Below, one piece after another: positions 8,333-17,286 of a stretch of DNA of 62,101 bases (within the stretch, counting starts at the first letter, position 1; each line of letters begins with the position of its first letter). The notes below the pieces were generated by a model that was not told the DNA's origin, searched no databases, and was given only the letters and a program-made list of their open reading frames with translations. Position numbers and translations under genes: made by a program. Source of the DNA: Flavobacteriaceae bacterium. GTDB taxonomy: Bacteria; Bacteroidota; Bacteroidia; Flavobacteriales; Flavobacteriaceae. Location: contig JAESRX010000039.1 in NCBI GenBank assembly GCA_016764435.1, positions 1-62,101 of the forward strand, written 5' to 3'.

Positions 8333-9358
8333 TTATGAACGATCTAGTCTTGAAATATTCATGACCATATAATCAACAATTTTCGCCACCAACGTCGCTG
8401 TTACACTGTCTCTATCCAGTGACGGATTTAATTCTGCAATATCACAAGAAATCACTTTGTTAGAAGCAAACAAAAAGTCCAACATTTTAAACAAAAAATA
8501 AGGCGTAAACCCTAAAGGTGATGGAGCACTCACGCCAGGCGCATAAGCAGACGAAAACGCATCCATATCTACTGTTACGTAAATAGCGTCATTATTTGCA
8601 ATAAAGGAGGTTAAACGGTCTTTTAAAGCATTCAGTTCATGACTTGTAGACTCACAGTCATAGTTAATGGCATATTGCACATTCTTTTTTCGTGCGATAT
8701 CAAATAACTCACGGGTATTTGATTGCTGTTGTATCCCAATCGCAAAATAATCCACCTCCTGGCCTTCTTCTCTTAACTCTTTAATAATTTGATTGAAAGG
8801 TGTACCTGAATTTGGACGACCATCTACCGGTCTCAAATCAAAGTGGGCATCAAAATTCACAATCCCGACCTTGCGTTTCTCGGTGTTTTTAACAGCCTTC
8901 CATATTCCCATGAAATGACCATAAGACATATCGTGTCCACCGCCGATCGCGATCGGAAAAATTTGCTGTTGTAACAAGGTGCCAATTAATTCAGAAAAGG
9001 ATTGCTGACAAGCTTCCATATCATCCTCTACACAATTAATATCACCGACATCAGCAATGTGTGTATTCGTAAAATGTACGGGGTGTTTTGCCAAGCGCTC
9101 TCGAATTGCTTTAGGACCTTGAGCTGCACCTATCCGTCCTCTATTTCTTCGAACGCCTTCATCACACACATAGCCTACTAAAGCTATGTCTATTTTTTTA
9201 TCATTTAATTCCTCGGTATCTAAGGAGCTTACATCTAATAATTCTATTTCCTGATACCAGTATTGATTGCCCATATCTGGGTTGGACGCTCGTCCTTCCC
9301 AGTTGGACTGTTGGGCTGGTTTATATCCAGCCTTTGTACTTTTCGAAATCACTTTCAT
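8333..9358 (-). CDS. hutG: Formimidoylglutamase
   Basis: A 341-residue member of the arginase/agmatinase/formiminoglutamase family, which hydrolyses N-formimino-glutamate to glutamate and formamide, the last step of histidine breakdown. Binuclear manganese motifs are present: GGGHDMSYG, NFDAHFDLRP and VTVDMDAFSSAYAPG. The context settles the substrate: it follows hutU by 30 bp in the hutH-hutU-hutG series. An arginase or agmatinase activity would be the alternative if it stood alone. It is the last gene of the operon, ending at a bidirectional terminator. Confidence 0.93.
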   Translation of the reverse strand: MKVISKSTKAGYKPAQQSNWEGRASNPDMGNQYWYQEIELLDVSSLDTEELNDKKIDIALVGYVCDEGVRRNRGRIGAAQGPKAIRERLAKHPVHFTNTHIADVGDINCVEDDMEACQQSFSELIGTLLQQQIFPIAIGGGHDMSYGHFMGIWKAVKNTEKRKVGIVNFDAHFDLRPVDGRPNSGTPFNQIIKELREEGQEVDYFAIGIQQQSNTRELFDIARKKNVQYAINYDCESTSHELNALKDRLTSFIANNDAIYVTVDMDAFSSAYAPGVSAPSPLGFTPYFLFKMLDFLFASNKVISCDIAELNPSLDRDSVTATLVAKIVDYMVMNISRLDRS

Positions 9359-9388
9359 TGTCTCTTTTCTTTTTCTATTGTTTACCTC

Positions 9389-11389
9389 TTAAAACAAACC
9401 ACTCATTAACTTGTCATCCACTAAGTTAGGGATTGTAACCTTTAGATTTGGTTCAATCTCCATTGCTCTCTTAATAGCGAAGATAGCTCCTTTATTTCTC
9501 GCCCAACTACGGCGTGAAATTCCATTATTCACATCCCAATGCAACATGGATCTCAATCGTCTATCTGCTTGATCTGTACCGTCTAATAGCATTCCGAAGC
9601 CTCCATTGACAACTTCACCCCAGCCAACGCCTCCACCATTGTGGATACTTACCCAGGTTGCACCTCTAAAGGCATCTCCAATTACATTTTGAATGGCCAT
9701 ATCTGCCGTAAATTTAGAGCCGTCATAAATATTAGAGGTTTCTCTATACGGAGAATCTGTTCCTGATACATCATGATGATCCCTTCCTAAAACTACGGGC
9801 CCTATATCGCCCTTAGCAATGGCATTGTTAAATGCAGCAGCAATTCGCATACGTCCTTCTGCATCTGCATACAAAATTCTCGCTTGCGACCCCACCACTA
9901 ACTTGTTAGCCCTCGCTCCTTTTATCCATTGGATATTGTCCGCCATCTGTTGTTGTATTTCATCTGGTGACGTTAGCATTAGTTCTTCTAAAATAGTTGC
10001 GGCAATGGCATCTGTTTTTTCTAAATCTTTTGGATCTCCCGAAGCACAAACCCATCGAAAAGGACCAAAACCATAATCAAAACACATCGGCCCCATAATA
10101 TCCTGTACATAACTAGGATACCTAAAATCGATTCCATTGGGAGCCATTACATCGCCACCTGCTCTGGAAGCTTCTAGTAAAAAGGCATTTCCATAATCAA
10201 AAAAGTAGGTGCCCTTTGCAGTGTGATTGTTCACTAATGACGCATGTTTACGTAAAGTTTCTTGAACCTTTACTTTAAACAATTCTGGATCATTTGCCAT
10301 CATCTCATTGGCTTCTTCAAAGGTAATCCCTTGTGGATAATAACCTCCAGCCCATGGATTGTGGAGTGATGTTTGGTCAGAACCTAAATCTACATATATA
10401 TTTTCTGTGTCAAATTTCTCCCACACATCTACTACATTTCCTAAATAGCCAATAGAGACCACTTCTTTCCTTTCTTTGGCTAACTTAACACGTGCCACTA
10501 AGGCGTCAATATCCGAAATCACTTCGTCTATCCATCCTTGTTCATGGCGTATTTTGGTGATTTTAGCATTTACTTCTGCACACACGGTAATACAACCTGC
10601 TATATTCCCCGCTTTAGGTTGCGCACCACTCATGCCTCCTAAACCTGCTGTTAAAAATACTTTTCCTGCTAGGTCTTCACCATTCTTCGCTATTTTACGT
10701 CCTGCGTTTAACAGGGTAATGGTAGTTCCATGCACAATTCCCTGAGGTCCAATGTACATAAAGGATCCTGCTGTCATTTGACCATATTGACTCACGCCTA
10801 AGGCATTGAATTTTTCATAATCATCTGGCTTGGAATAGTTAGGAATTACCATTCCATTGGTCACGACCACACGTGGAGCGTCTTTATGTGAAGGATACAA
10901 TCCCATAGGATGACCAGAATACATTACTAACGTTTGCTCATCCGTCATTTCTGACAAATACTGCATCGTTAATAAATACTGTGCCCAGTTAGAAAATACC
11001 GCGCCGTTTCCTCCGTAGGTAATCAGTTCTAATGGATGTTGCGCAACGGCATGGCTCAGGTTATTTTGAATCATCAACATAATGGCTTTTGCCTGTAATG
11101 ATTTTCCTGGATATGCGTCTATTGGATGCGCTAACAATTCATAATCTGGATGAAAACGATGCATATAAATACGTCCGTAATCTTTTAATTCCTTTGCAAA
11201 TTCTTTGGCTAATATTGGATGATGTTTTGCTTCAAAATACCGAAGCGCATTTCTAATTGCTAGTTCCTTTTCCTCTGTTGATAAAACGTCTTTCCGTTTT
11301 GGCGCTCTATTGATAGAAGCGTCAAACGTTTTTATGGCGGGTAGTTCCGAAGGAATCCCTTGCTGTATCTGTTCTTTAAATGTCATCAT
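9389..11389 (-). CDS. hutU: Urocanate hydratase
   Basis: A 666-residue urocanase, converting urocanate to imidazolone propionate with tightly bound NAD. The sequence shows the family core: YGGNGAVFSNWAQYLL, the GTTITLLNAGRKI and VFLTAGLGGMSGAQPKA Rossmann region, GSDQTSLHNPWAGGYYPQG, and the C-terminal SIHNGGGVGWGEVVNGGFG. It is about 100 residues longer than the E. coli-type enzyme, as is usual in this phylum. Two ATGs (11389 and 11386) are adjacent. It begins 4 bp after the hutH stop, so the two are translated from one message. Confidence 0.97.
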   Translation of the reverse strand: MMTFKEQIQQGIPSELPAIKTFDASINRAPKRKDVLSTEEKELAIRNALRYFEAKHHPILAKEFAKELKDYGRIYMHRFHPDYELLAHPIDAYPGKSLQAKAIMLMIQNNLSHAVAQHPLELITYGGNGAVFSNWAQYLLTMQYLSEMTDEQTLVMYSGHPMGLYPSHKDAPRVVVTNGMVIPNYSKPDDYEKFNALGVSQYGQMTAGSFMYIGPQGIVHGTTITLLNAGRKIAKNGEDLAGKVFLTAGLGGMSGAQPKAGNIAGCITVCAEVNAKITKIRHEQGWIDEVISDIDALVARVKLAKERKEVVSIGYLGNVVDVWEKFDTENIYVDLGSDQTSLHNPWAGGYYPQGITFEEANEMMANDPELFKVKVQETLRKHASLVNNHTAKGTYFFDYGNAFLLEASRAGGDVMAPNGIDFRYPSYVQDIMGPMCFDYGFGPFRWVCASGDPKDLEKTDAIAATILEELMLTSPDEIQQQMADNIQWIKGARANKLVVGSQARILYADAEGRMRIAAAFNNAIAKGDIGPVVLGRDHHDVSGTDSPYRETSNIYDGSKFTADMAIQNVIGDAFRGATWVSIHNGGGVGWGEVVNGGFGMLLDGTDQADRRLRSMLHWDVNNGISRRSWARNKGAIFAIKRAMEIEPNLKVTIPNLVDDKLMSGLF

Positions 11390-11393
11390 CCTT

Positions 11394-12884
11394 TTATTTT
11401 ACAATGAATTTTTCTTCTTTCACCATGGTTATCAACGCGTTAATATCATCTTTTAAGATTCTATCGTCCTCCAACTTATCCACTTTACTACGAATAATCG
11501 CAAAGTTAGCTTCTATAATTTCAGAAAATTTGTTTGGTTTTCTAAATTCAAGTGCTTGTGCTCCGTACATCAACTCGATGGCCAATATTTTTTCAATATT
11601 TCCTAATATCTGATTGAACTTACGTCCTGAAATACTCCCCATAGACACGTGATCTTCCTGCCCTAAAGAAGTAGGCACACTATCGGCAGATGGAGGGAAA
11701 CATAGAGATTTATTTTCAGTAACCAAGGCTGCTGTCGTGTACTGAGGAATCATAAATCCTGAGTTTAAACCACCTGCAGCGGTTAATAAACGAGGTAAGC
11801 CATACAAGCCTTCTAACAATAGGTAACAGCGTCTGTCCGCAATATTCCCTAATTCTGAAGAAGCTAAGGCACAATAATCAATGGCCATTGCCAATGGTTG
11901 CCCATGGAAATTCCCTCCAGAGATAGCTACGGTGTCGCTTAAAATAATTGGATTATCCGTTACAGAATTCAATTCTACTTCTGCCAATTCGTTTAGGTGA
12001 AAAAAGGCATTTCTAGAAGCTCCATGCACTTGTGGAATACAACGTAATGAATACGGATCCTGTACACGGTCACAATCTTTATGAGAGGCTAAATTTGGAG
12101 ATCCTTTTAATAACATACGCATACGTTCTGCAACCAAAATAGTTCCTTTATAAGGGCGAATCTGATGCAATTCCTCCATAAAAGGAGAGGCACTTCCTTG
12201 GAAGCCTTCCAAACTCATGGCACCTGCAACATCTGCAAGGTTGAGTAAGTATTCCATTTTTTGTAGCCCGATTACGGTATGTGCTAAAATAAATTGGGTT
12301 CCATTAATTAAGCCTAAACCTTCTTTAGCTTCAAGTATAATAATGTCTAAATTATGTGCTTTTAACACTTCTTTTGCTGGAATAATATCGTCCCCTTCCC
12401 AGAATTCTCCTTCTCCTAATAATGGTAAAAACAAATGAGATAATGGGGCCAAATCTCCCGATGCTCCCACAGATCCTTGTTCCGGAACTACGGGTAGTAA
12501 ATCATTCTCTATAAAATATAAGATACGCTCTATCACAGAAAGTCGCACACCAGAAAAACCTTGACACAAGGCATGTACCTTGCAAATCATCATTATTTTA
12601 GATAATTTTTTATCAATAGAATTCCCCACACCTACGGCATGTGTTATCAATAAGTTTTTTTGTAATTTACTCGTATCTTCTTTTGATATTTGAGTATCAC
12701 ATAAAGGCCCAAAACCTGTGTTTATTCCATACACTGCTTTGTCTCCATTGGCCATTTTTTCCACCTTGGATCGACAGGCATTTACCTTTTTTATAGCAAG
12801 TGCTGTTAATGAAGTTTCTAATTCTCCTGAAGCTATTTTTAAAACCTTAGAGACTGTAAGTTGATCTATTCCGTACTTAAACAT
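11394..12884 (-). CDS. hutH: Histidine ammonia-lyase
   Basis: A 496-residue enzyme that deaminates L-histidine to urocanate. The autocatalytic MIO prosthetic group forms from A141-S142-G143, seen in GSVGASGDLAPLSHL. Other family blocks are YGINTGFGPL near residue 53, the RGSS-like QGFSGVRLS stretch, QDPYSLRCIPQVHG and NPIILSD. It is the first gene of the hut operon and divergent from a LysR regulator 77 bp away. Tyrosine or phenylalanine ammonia-lyase activity is unlikely given the hutU and hutG neighbours. Confidence 0.97.
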   Translation of the reverse strand: MFKYGIDQLTVSKVLKIASGELETSLTALAIKKVNACRSKVEKMANGDKAVYGINTGFGPLCDTQISKEDTSKLQKNLLITHAVGVGNSIDKKLSKIMMICKVHALCQGFSGVRLSVIERILYFIENDLLPVVPEQGSVGASGDLAPLSHLFLPLLGEGEFWEGDDIIPAKEVLKAHNLDIIILEAKEGLGLINGTQFILAHTVIGLQKMEYLLNLADVAGAMSLEGFQGSASPFMEELHQIRPYKGTILVAERMRMLLKGSPNLASHKDCDRVQDPYSLRCIPQVHGASRNAFFHLNELAEVELNSVTDNPIILSDTVAISGGNFHGQPLAMAIDYCALASSELGNIADRRCYLLLEGLYGLPRLLTAAGGLNSGFMIPQYTTAALVTENKSLCFPPSADSVPTSLGQEDHVSMGSISGRKFNQILGNIEKILAIELMYGAQALEFRKPNKFSEIIEANFAIIRSKVDKLEDDRILKDDINALITMVKEEKFIVK

Positions 12885-12915
12885 GAGTAATTGTTATTTT
12901 TTGTAAAGTTATTCT

Positions 12916-12923
12916 TATTTTTG
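12916..12923 (+). promoter_or_regulatory. -7 element TATTTTTG for the lysR gene
   Basis: A match to TAnnTTTG, 38 bp upstream of the lysR start and inside the hutH/lysR divergent region. Confidence 0.45.
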
Positions 12924-12931
12924 ATACTTAA

Positions 12932-12945
12932 CAATATCAATATTG
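12932..12945. promoter_or_regulatory. Candidate LysR operator, CAATAT-CA-ATATTG
   Basis: A perfect 6-base inverted repeat with a 2-base spacer, midway in the 77 bp between hutH and lysR. LysR-type regulators usually bind interrupted palindromes in just this place to control the divergent operon and themselves. Confidence 0.45.
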
Positions 12946-12961
12946 ACAGTTATTAATAACC

Positions 12962-13840
12962 ATGGGTAATCAAATAGAACTTCGTCATCTTCACTATTTT
13001 TTGGCAGTCGCTGAAGAACTGCATTTTAGAAAGGCCGCAGAGCGCTTGTTTATATCGCAACCTGGATTAAGTAGGCAAATTAAACAATTGGAAGAATCCT
13101 TAGAGACGCGCCTGTTTACACGTAATAACAGGAAGGTTCAACTCACAAGTGCCGGTGTTTACTTAAAAAAGGAAACACAATTACATTTAAAGCATTTGGA
13201 CCAGATGCTGAAACACACCAAGCTGATAGATGCTGGATTAGAAGGACAATTAAATTTGGGTTATGTAGGTTCTGCCATGCAAAACTTTATCCCCAATTTA
13301 TTATTGAAGTTCCGTAATTTACATCCTACTATTCATTTTAAATTGGCAGAATTAGACAATCAAAAACAGATTGAAAGCCTTATTTCACACGATATAGATT
13401 TGGGTTTTATTCGACTGGATCGTGTTCCTAAAGGACTTTATACTAAAACAGTTTTTGAAGATACTTTTTCCTTAGTACTTCCTAGTAATCACAAGATTAA
13501 CAAGGACAACTTCAAGGGATTATTCCAGTTAAAAGAAGCCCCTTTTATATTGTTTGAAAAATCATACAGTCCTGCTTATTTCGAAAAGGTCATGCAATTA
13601 TTTGAAGAAAGTGATTTTCAACCCATCGTTTCTCATACCTCCGTCAATGCAAGTACTATTTTCCGTTTAGTGGAAAATAATTTTGGAATTTCCATAGTCC
13701 CTACGTCTTTGCAATTGGGGTATGCCATGGACATAAAATTCATAGAATTAGTGGATGTACCACAGCGTACAGTACTGTCTGCTGTATGGAATAGTGAGAA
13801 TAGAAATCCTGTGCTACAGAAAATACTAGAATTACTATAG
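12962..13840 (+). CDS. LysR family transcriptional regulator, likely of hut genes
   Basis: A 292-residue LysR-type regulator. The N-terminal winged helix-turn-helix spans residues 1-65 (ELRHLHYFLAVAEELHFRKAAERLFISQPGLSRQI), followed by the linker helix and an effector-binding domain (about 95-290) with the GYVGSAM start and a second lobe. Its position divergent from hutH, with a palindrome between them, suggests it controls histidine use in response to urocanate or histidine. That is inference: the well-known hut repressors HutC and HutP are unrelated families. Confidence 0.9.
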   Translation: MGNQIELRHLHYFLAVAEELHFRKAAERLFISQPGLSRQIKQLEESLETRLFTRNNRKVQLTSAGVYLKKETQLHLKHLDQMLKHTKLIDAGLEGQLNLGYVGSAMQNFIPNLLLKFRNLHPTIHFKLAELDNQKQIESLISHDIDLGFIRLDRVPKGLYTKTVFEDTFSLVLPSNHKINKDNFKGLFQLKEAPFILFEKSYSPAYFEKVMQLFEESDFQPIVSHTSVNASTIFRLVENNFGISIVPTSLQLGYAMDIKFIELVDVPQRTVLSAVWNSENRNPVLQKILELL

Positions 13841-13862
13841 CATCAAAAAAGTATCGAAACTA

Positions 13863-13897
13863 AAAAGCCGTCAATAGTTATTCTATTGACGGCTTTT
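13863..13897. terminator. Bidirectional terminator between lysR and helicase genes
   Basis: Fifteen-base arms AAAAGCCGTCAATAG / CTATTGACGGCTTTT with a 5-base loop between two convergent genes. Confidence 0.9.
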
Positions 13898-13933
13898 CAT
13901 TATTGTTTTAGGTATATTCTCCTTGTTCCCTCC

Positions 13934-15493
13934 CTATTCTTCCGGTGGAAATCCATGAATCTCTTCAAAATCTTTGTCGAAATTATCACGTAAGTAAAAA
14001 CGCAATTTTGTGCGATAGTCTTCACGCAACCAATCTACAAAATTATGAGTAGAACGGCTAATACATTTGGTGTATCTCACAATTCTAAAATCGATATCAT
14101 CGCCTAATTTTCGGGCTAAATCCATCGCGTCATAAACATCTTCACTGTTTTCTATACAGATCCTTGCTTGCTGCTTAATGGAACGTTCTAGTACCACTTT
14201 AGAAGATTCTCCCTTGGCAATAGCTGCTATATATACTTTTCGAATATCAAAAGAAACGTCTTCTGTTTTTGAAAACTGAGCACGTAACTCTTTCGGCATT
14301 TCATAAGAAAAATGACTTTCAATTTCCTCATCATCTGCTAAACGCTCTAAGTAATAATTAGGAGATCTAAATATTTTCTCCCAGTCTAAATCGGCACCCC
14401 AAGGTCCAAAACGTTGGAAATTATTTCCAAAGTCCAGGATTTTAAAGCTAGATTTATCTCTTAAGATACGTGATCCACGACCAATCATCTGGTAATAAAG
14501 AGACAATGACTTGGTCGCTCTATTTAGAATGATGGTATTAATAGTTGGTTCATCAAAACCAGTCGTTAAAATACTTACAGAAGTCAAAATAGCCGACGGC
14601 GTATTTTTAAACCAATCTAAAATTTGTCTACGTTCTGTTTTTGAAGCAGTATTATCTAAATGGGCAATTTCGTATCCGGCTTCCTTAAACGTATTGTATA
14701 CATGGATGGAAGTATTAATCCCATTATTAAAGATCAATGTTTTCTTTCCTAAGGAATGTGTTTGATAGGCTTGCACTAATTTGTGAAGCATGTCATTATT
14801 CGTATATAAATCTTCCGAAGATTTAACGGTATAATCACCATTAGATCCCACTACTAAAGACGTCAATCCTACATTGTAAGAAAAAGTCTCTGGACGCGCT
14901 AAAAATTCATTTTCTATTAAAGATTCTATCGTCTCTCCTACTAGTAGTTCCTGGTAATTATCCGTCATCGGTAATTTCACATTGGAACTTAGAGGTGTCG
15001 CCGTAACTCCCAAGATAAATGATTTATCAAAAAACTTAAACAACTTCGTAAATGAGTTGTAGTGGGCTTCATCAATAATTACCAAGCCGATATCAGAAAT
15101 ATCTAGCTTACCGTCATTCAATCGATTATTTAAGGTCTCTACCATGGCCACAAAACAACTATATTTGTCTTGATCGTCTAGGTTTGCCTTACTGTCTATA
15201 ACTTTATTGTCAACTCCAAAACCATCTAACATTCCCGATGTTTGCCTACAAAGCTCCACACGGTGAGTCATCACTAACACGCGTTTTTTGTGATGTTTTA
15301 GATACTGACGAACTATTTCAGAGAAAATTACTGTTTTACCACCACCGGTAGGTAATTGGTATAACAAATGGTAATCCTCCGCTGCATCTTCAAAGCGTCT
15401 AAATATTTCATTTATAGCTCCTTTCTGATAGGAATATAATTCCTTTCCAGTTTTCTTTTCCTTAGGTTCTCCAGCTGATACGTTCTCCGACAT
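13934..15493 (-). CDS. DEAH-type superfamily 2 helicase
   Basis: A 519-residue helicase of the SSL2/RadD-like group (restriction-type ATPase core). The first RecA lobe has the Q-like YQKGAINEI, Walker A PTGGGKT, DEAH and the VTATPLSS motif. The second lobe has SVSILTTGFDEPTINTIIL and motif VI QMIGRGSRILRDKS. The last 150 residues are helical, charged and without a motif I know. The core resembles RadD and XPB-type enzymes that work on double-stranded DNA; the substrate here is not known. It is 181 bp downstream of the DUF1456 gene on the same strand, so cotranscription with the RNA helicase is possible. Confidence 0.85.
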   Translation of the reverse strand: MSENVSAGEPKEKKTGKELYSYQKGAINEIFRRFEDAAEDYHLLYQLPTGGGKTVIFSEIVRQYLKHHKKRVLVMTHRVELCRQTSGMLDGFGVDNKVIDSKANLDDQDKYSCFVAMVETLNNRLNDGKLDISDIGLVIIDEAHYNSFTKLFKFFDKSFILGVTATPLSSNVKLPMTDNYQELLVGETIESLIENEFLARPETFSYNVGLTSLVVGSNGDYTVKSSEDLYTNNDMLHKLVQAYQTHSLGKKTLIFNNGINTSIHVYNTFKEAGYEIAHLDNTASKTERRQILDWFKNTPSAILTSVSILTTGFDEPTINTIILNRATKSLSLYYQMIGRGSRILRDKSSFKILDFGNNFQRFGPWGADLDWEKIFRSPNYYLERLADDEEIESHFSYEMPKELRAQFSKTEDVSFDIRKVYIAAIAKGESSKVVLERSIKQQARICIENSEDVYDAMDLARKLGDDIDFRIVRYTKCISRSTHNFVDWLREDYRTKLRFYLRDNFDKDFEEIHGFPPEE

Positions 15494-15674
15494 AATTTAA
15501 TTTTATAAGTCTGCTAAAATATAATTTTAACGGTACTTTGATCGCAATTTTAATAAAATTACAAATTTTTTTCACACCGTCTCTTATTTGATTCTTATAA
15601 TTTGAGAATCAAACAGTTTTCTTATGTTTTAACTGTTATTTGTTAACCTAGAAACGGTTAACGATATATGCGAT

Positions 15675-15941
15675 TTATTTTTTATGGTCCTTAGACAGTG
15701 TAGTTTCTCCTTTTTTAGGCATTGGTCCACGTAAATGGATCACCAAACCATTTAAAAAGTTACGTAGAATCTGATCACCACATTCCACGTATTTAGCATG
15801 GTTTTCATTTCTGAAAAATGCATTCAATTCGCTTTTTGATACTTTAAAATCCACCAATCCGCAAATAGCTACAATATCAGTATCTCTTAATTTATGAGCA
15901 ACTCTTAATTTTTTAAAAATATCGTTATTCGTCAATCCCAT
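15675..15941 (-). CDS. Single-domain DUF1456 (YehS-like) protein
   Basis: An 88-residue protein with one DUF1456 unit (NNDIFKKLRVAHKLRDTDIV through LRNFLNGLVIHLRG). E. coli YehS carries two such units in about 156 residues, so this is a half-length version. Function is unknown in the family. The C-terminus is a short Lys-rich tail (KKGETTLSKDHKK). It starts 7 bp after the DEAD-box helicase stop, so they form an operon, which hints at a role with RNA or ribosomes, but nothing in the sequence proves it. Confidence 0.8.
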   Translation of the reverse strand: MGLTNNDIFKKLRVAHKLRDTDIVAICGLVDFKVSKSELNAFFRNENHAKYVECGDQILRNFLNGLVIHLRGPMPKKGETTLSKDHKK

Positions 15942-15948
15942 ACTGTAA

Positions 15949-17064
15949 TTATTTAATTTCTTTAAATTGAATCCCTAATGTTCCTTCAATTTCTTTGATT
16001 TTTTCAACTTCATTCGGAATAATAAAAGCGATGGAAACTCCCGTTTTCCCTGCTCTTGCAGTTCTTCCACTACGATGTGTATAGTATTCCATCTTTTCTG
16101 GTAACTGATGGTGCAATACAAAACCTAAATTCTGAACATCTATCCCACGTGCAGATACATCCGTAGAGATCATCACTTGAATGGTTTTATTTTTAAAGGC
16201 ACGCATTACTTTATCACGTTCCTTCTGTTGCATGTCTCCTTCTAAAGCTCCTACAGAAAATCCATCTTCGATCAATTGTTCACATAGGTTTCTAGTTCCA
16301 GCCTTCGTTCTACAAAAAATAATTCCACGAGCATCATCTATTTCTTCCAAGAAACGTACGACATCATTGTACTTTTCCTTGATAGTTGTTTTGATATATC
16401 TATGGGTAATGTTTTCGTTGACAGCTCTGTTTTTAGTGATTTCGACACGTGCAGCATCTGAAGTCATGTATGTTTTAATAATCCCTCTAATTTCTTCTGG
16501 CATCGTTGCAGAAAACAACCATGTTTTACTTGATTTCCCACAGTAACGTAACACTTTGTTAATGTCCTGTTTGAATCCCATACTCAACATTTCATCTGCC
16601 TCATCCAGTACTAGCGTATGCACCTGTTTTAAGTCGATGCAACCACGTTCTATTAGGTCAATCAAACGTCCTGGAGTAGCAACAATTACATGAGTTGTAC
16701 GGCTCAAATTAGCCATTTGCTTGTCTATTTTCTCTCCTCCATATACCGCTTCGATAAATATTTTATCGTCCGTATATTTGGTAAAACGAAACAATTGTTT
16801 CTTAATTTGTTGTACTAACTCTCGTGTTGGAGATAACACCAATGTTTGAATGGCCCCTAATTCCGGGTTGATTCTATGTAATAATGGTAAGCCAAAAGCA
16901 GCAGTTTTACCTGTTCCTGTTTGCGCTAAACCAATAAAATCCGTTGCTTTTTCTAATAATATTGGAATAGTGAGTTCCTGAATTTCAGTAGGTGATTTAA
17001 TGTTTAGCTCTTTTAAAGCTTCCATATATTTTTTATTCACCCCTAATTCTAAAAATGTTGACAT
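15949..17064 (-). CDS. DEAD-box ATP-dependent RNA helicase
   Basis: A 371-residue RNA helicase with all core motifs: the Q motif SPTEIQELTIPILLE, AQTGTGKT, PTRELVQQ, DEAD, SAT (LFSATMPEE), STDVSARGID and HRSGRTARAG. It stops soon after motif VI, so it has no C-terminal RNA-binding extension of the DbpA, CsdA or RhlB kind; it is about the minimal size for the family. Likely roles are ribosome assembly or mRNA decay, perhaps cold-related. It is the first gene of an operon with the DUF1456 gene and has a clear promoter element 18 bp upstream. Confidence 0.93.
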   Translation of the reverse strand: MSTFLELGVNKKYMEALKELNIKSPTEIQELTIPILLEKATDFIGLAQTGTGKTAAFGLPLLHRINPELGAIQTLVLSPTRELVQQIKKQLFRFTKYTDDKIFIEAVYGGEKIDKQMANLSRTTHVIVATPGRLIDLIERGCIDLKQVHTLVLDEADEMLSMGFKQDINKVLRYCGKSSKTWLFSATMPEEIRGIIKTYMTSDAARVEITKNRAVNENITHRYIKTTIKEKYNDVVRFLEEIDDARGIIFCRTKAGTRNLCEQLIEDGFSVGALEGDMQQKERDKVMRAFKNKTIQVMISTDVSARGIDVQNLGFVLHHQLPEKMEYYTHRSGRTARAGKTGVSIAFIIPNEVEKIKEIEGTLGIQFKEIK

Positions 17065-17082
17065 GTTGTAATTTTAATGTTG

Positions 17083-17090
17083 CAAAGGTA
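17083..17090 (-). promoter_or_regulatory. -7 element TACCTTTG for the DEAD-box gene
   Basis: On the minus strand TACCTTTGCAAC precedes the ATG at 17064 by 18 bp, the same box as in front of the rRNA methyltransferase gene. Confidence 0.6.
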
Positions 17091-17286
17091 CGGTTAATCC
17101 TTTGGAAATGCTCTTTTTTAAATCGTAGTTTTTTGAACTTGGTCTATCTTATTTATTTGATCCCTTTTTTTTTATACATTATTGCTATAATTCACCCCTG
17201 AAAAATGATCTCTAGATCATTTGTACTTGATTTTAATTAACAAATCCTATTTTAGCCCTTTGTAACAAAAACCCGAATTCTATTCC

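Noticed and set aside
13934-17064. Defence island or restriction system around the two helicases
   Set aside because: No nuclease, methyltransferase or partner typical of defence systems lies nearby; a DEAD-box RNA helicase and DUF1456 point to housekeeping.
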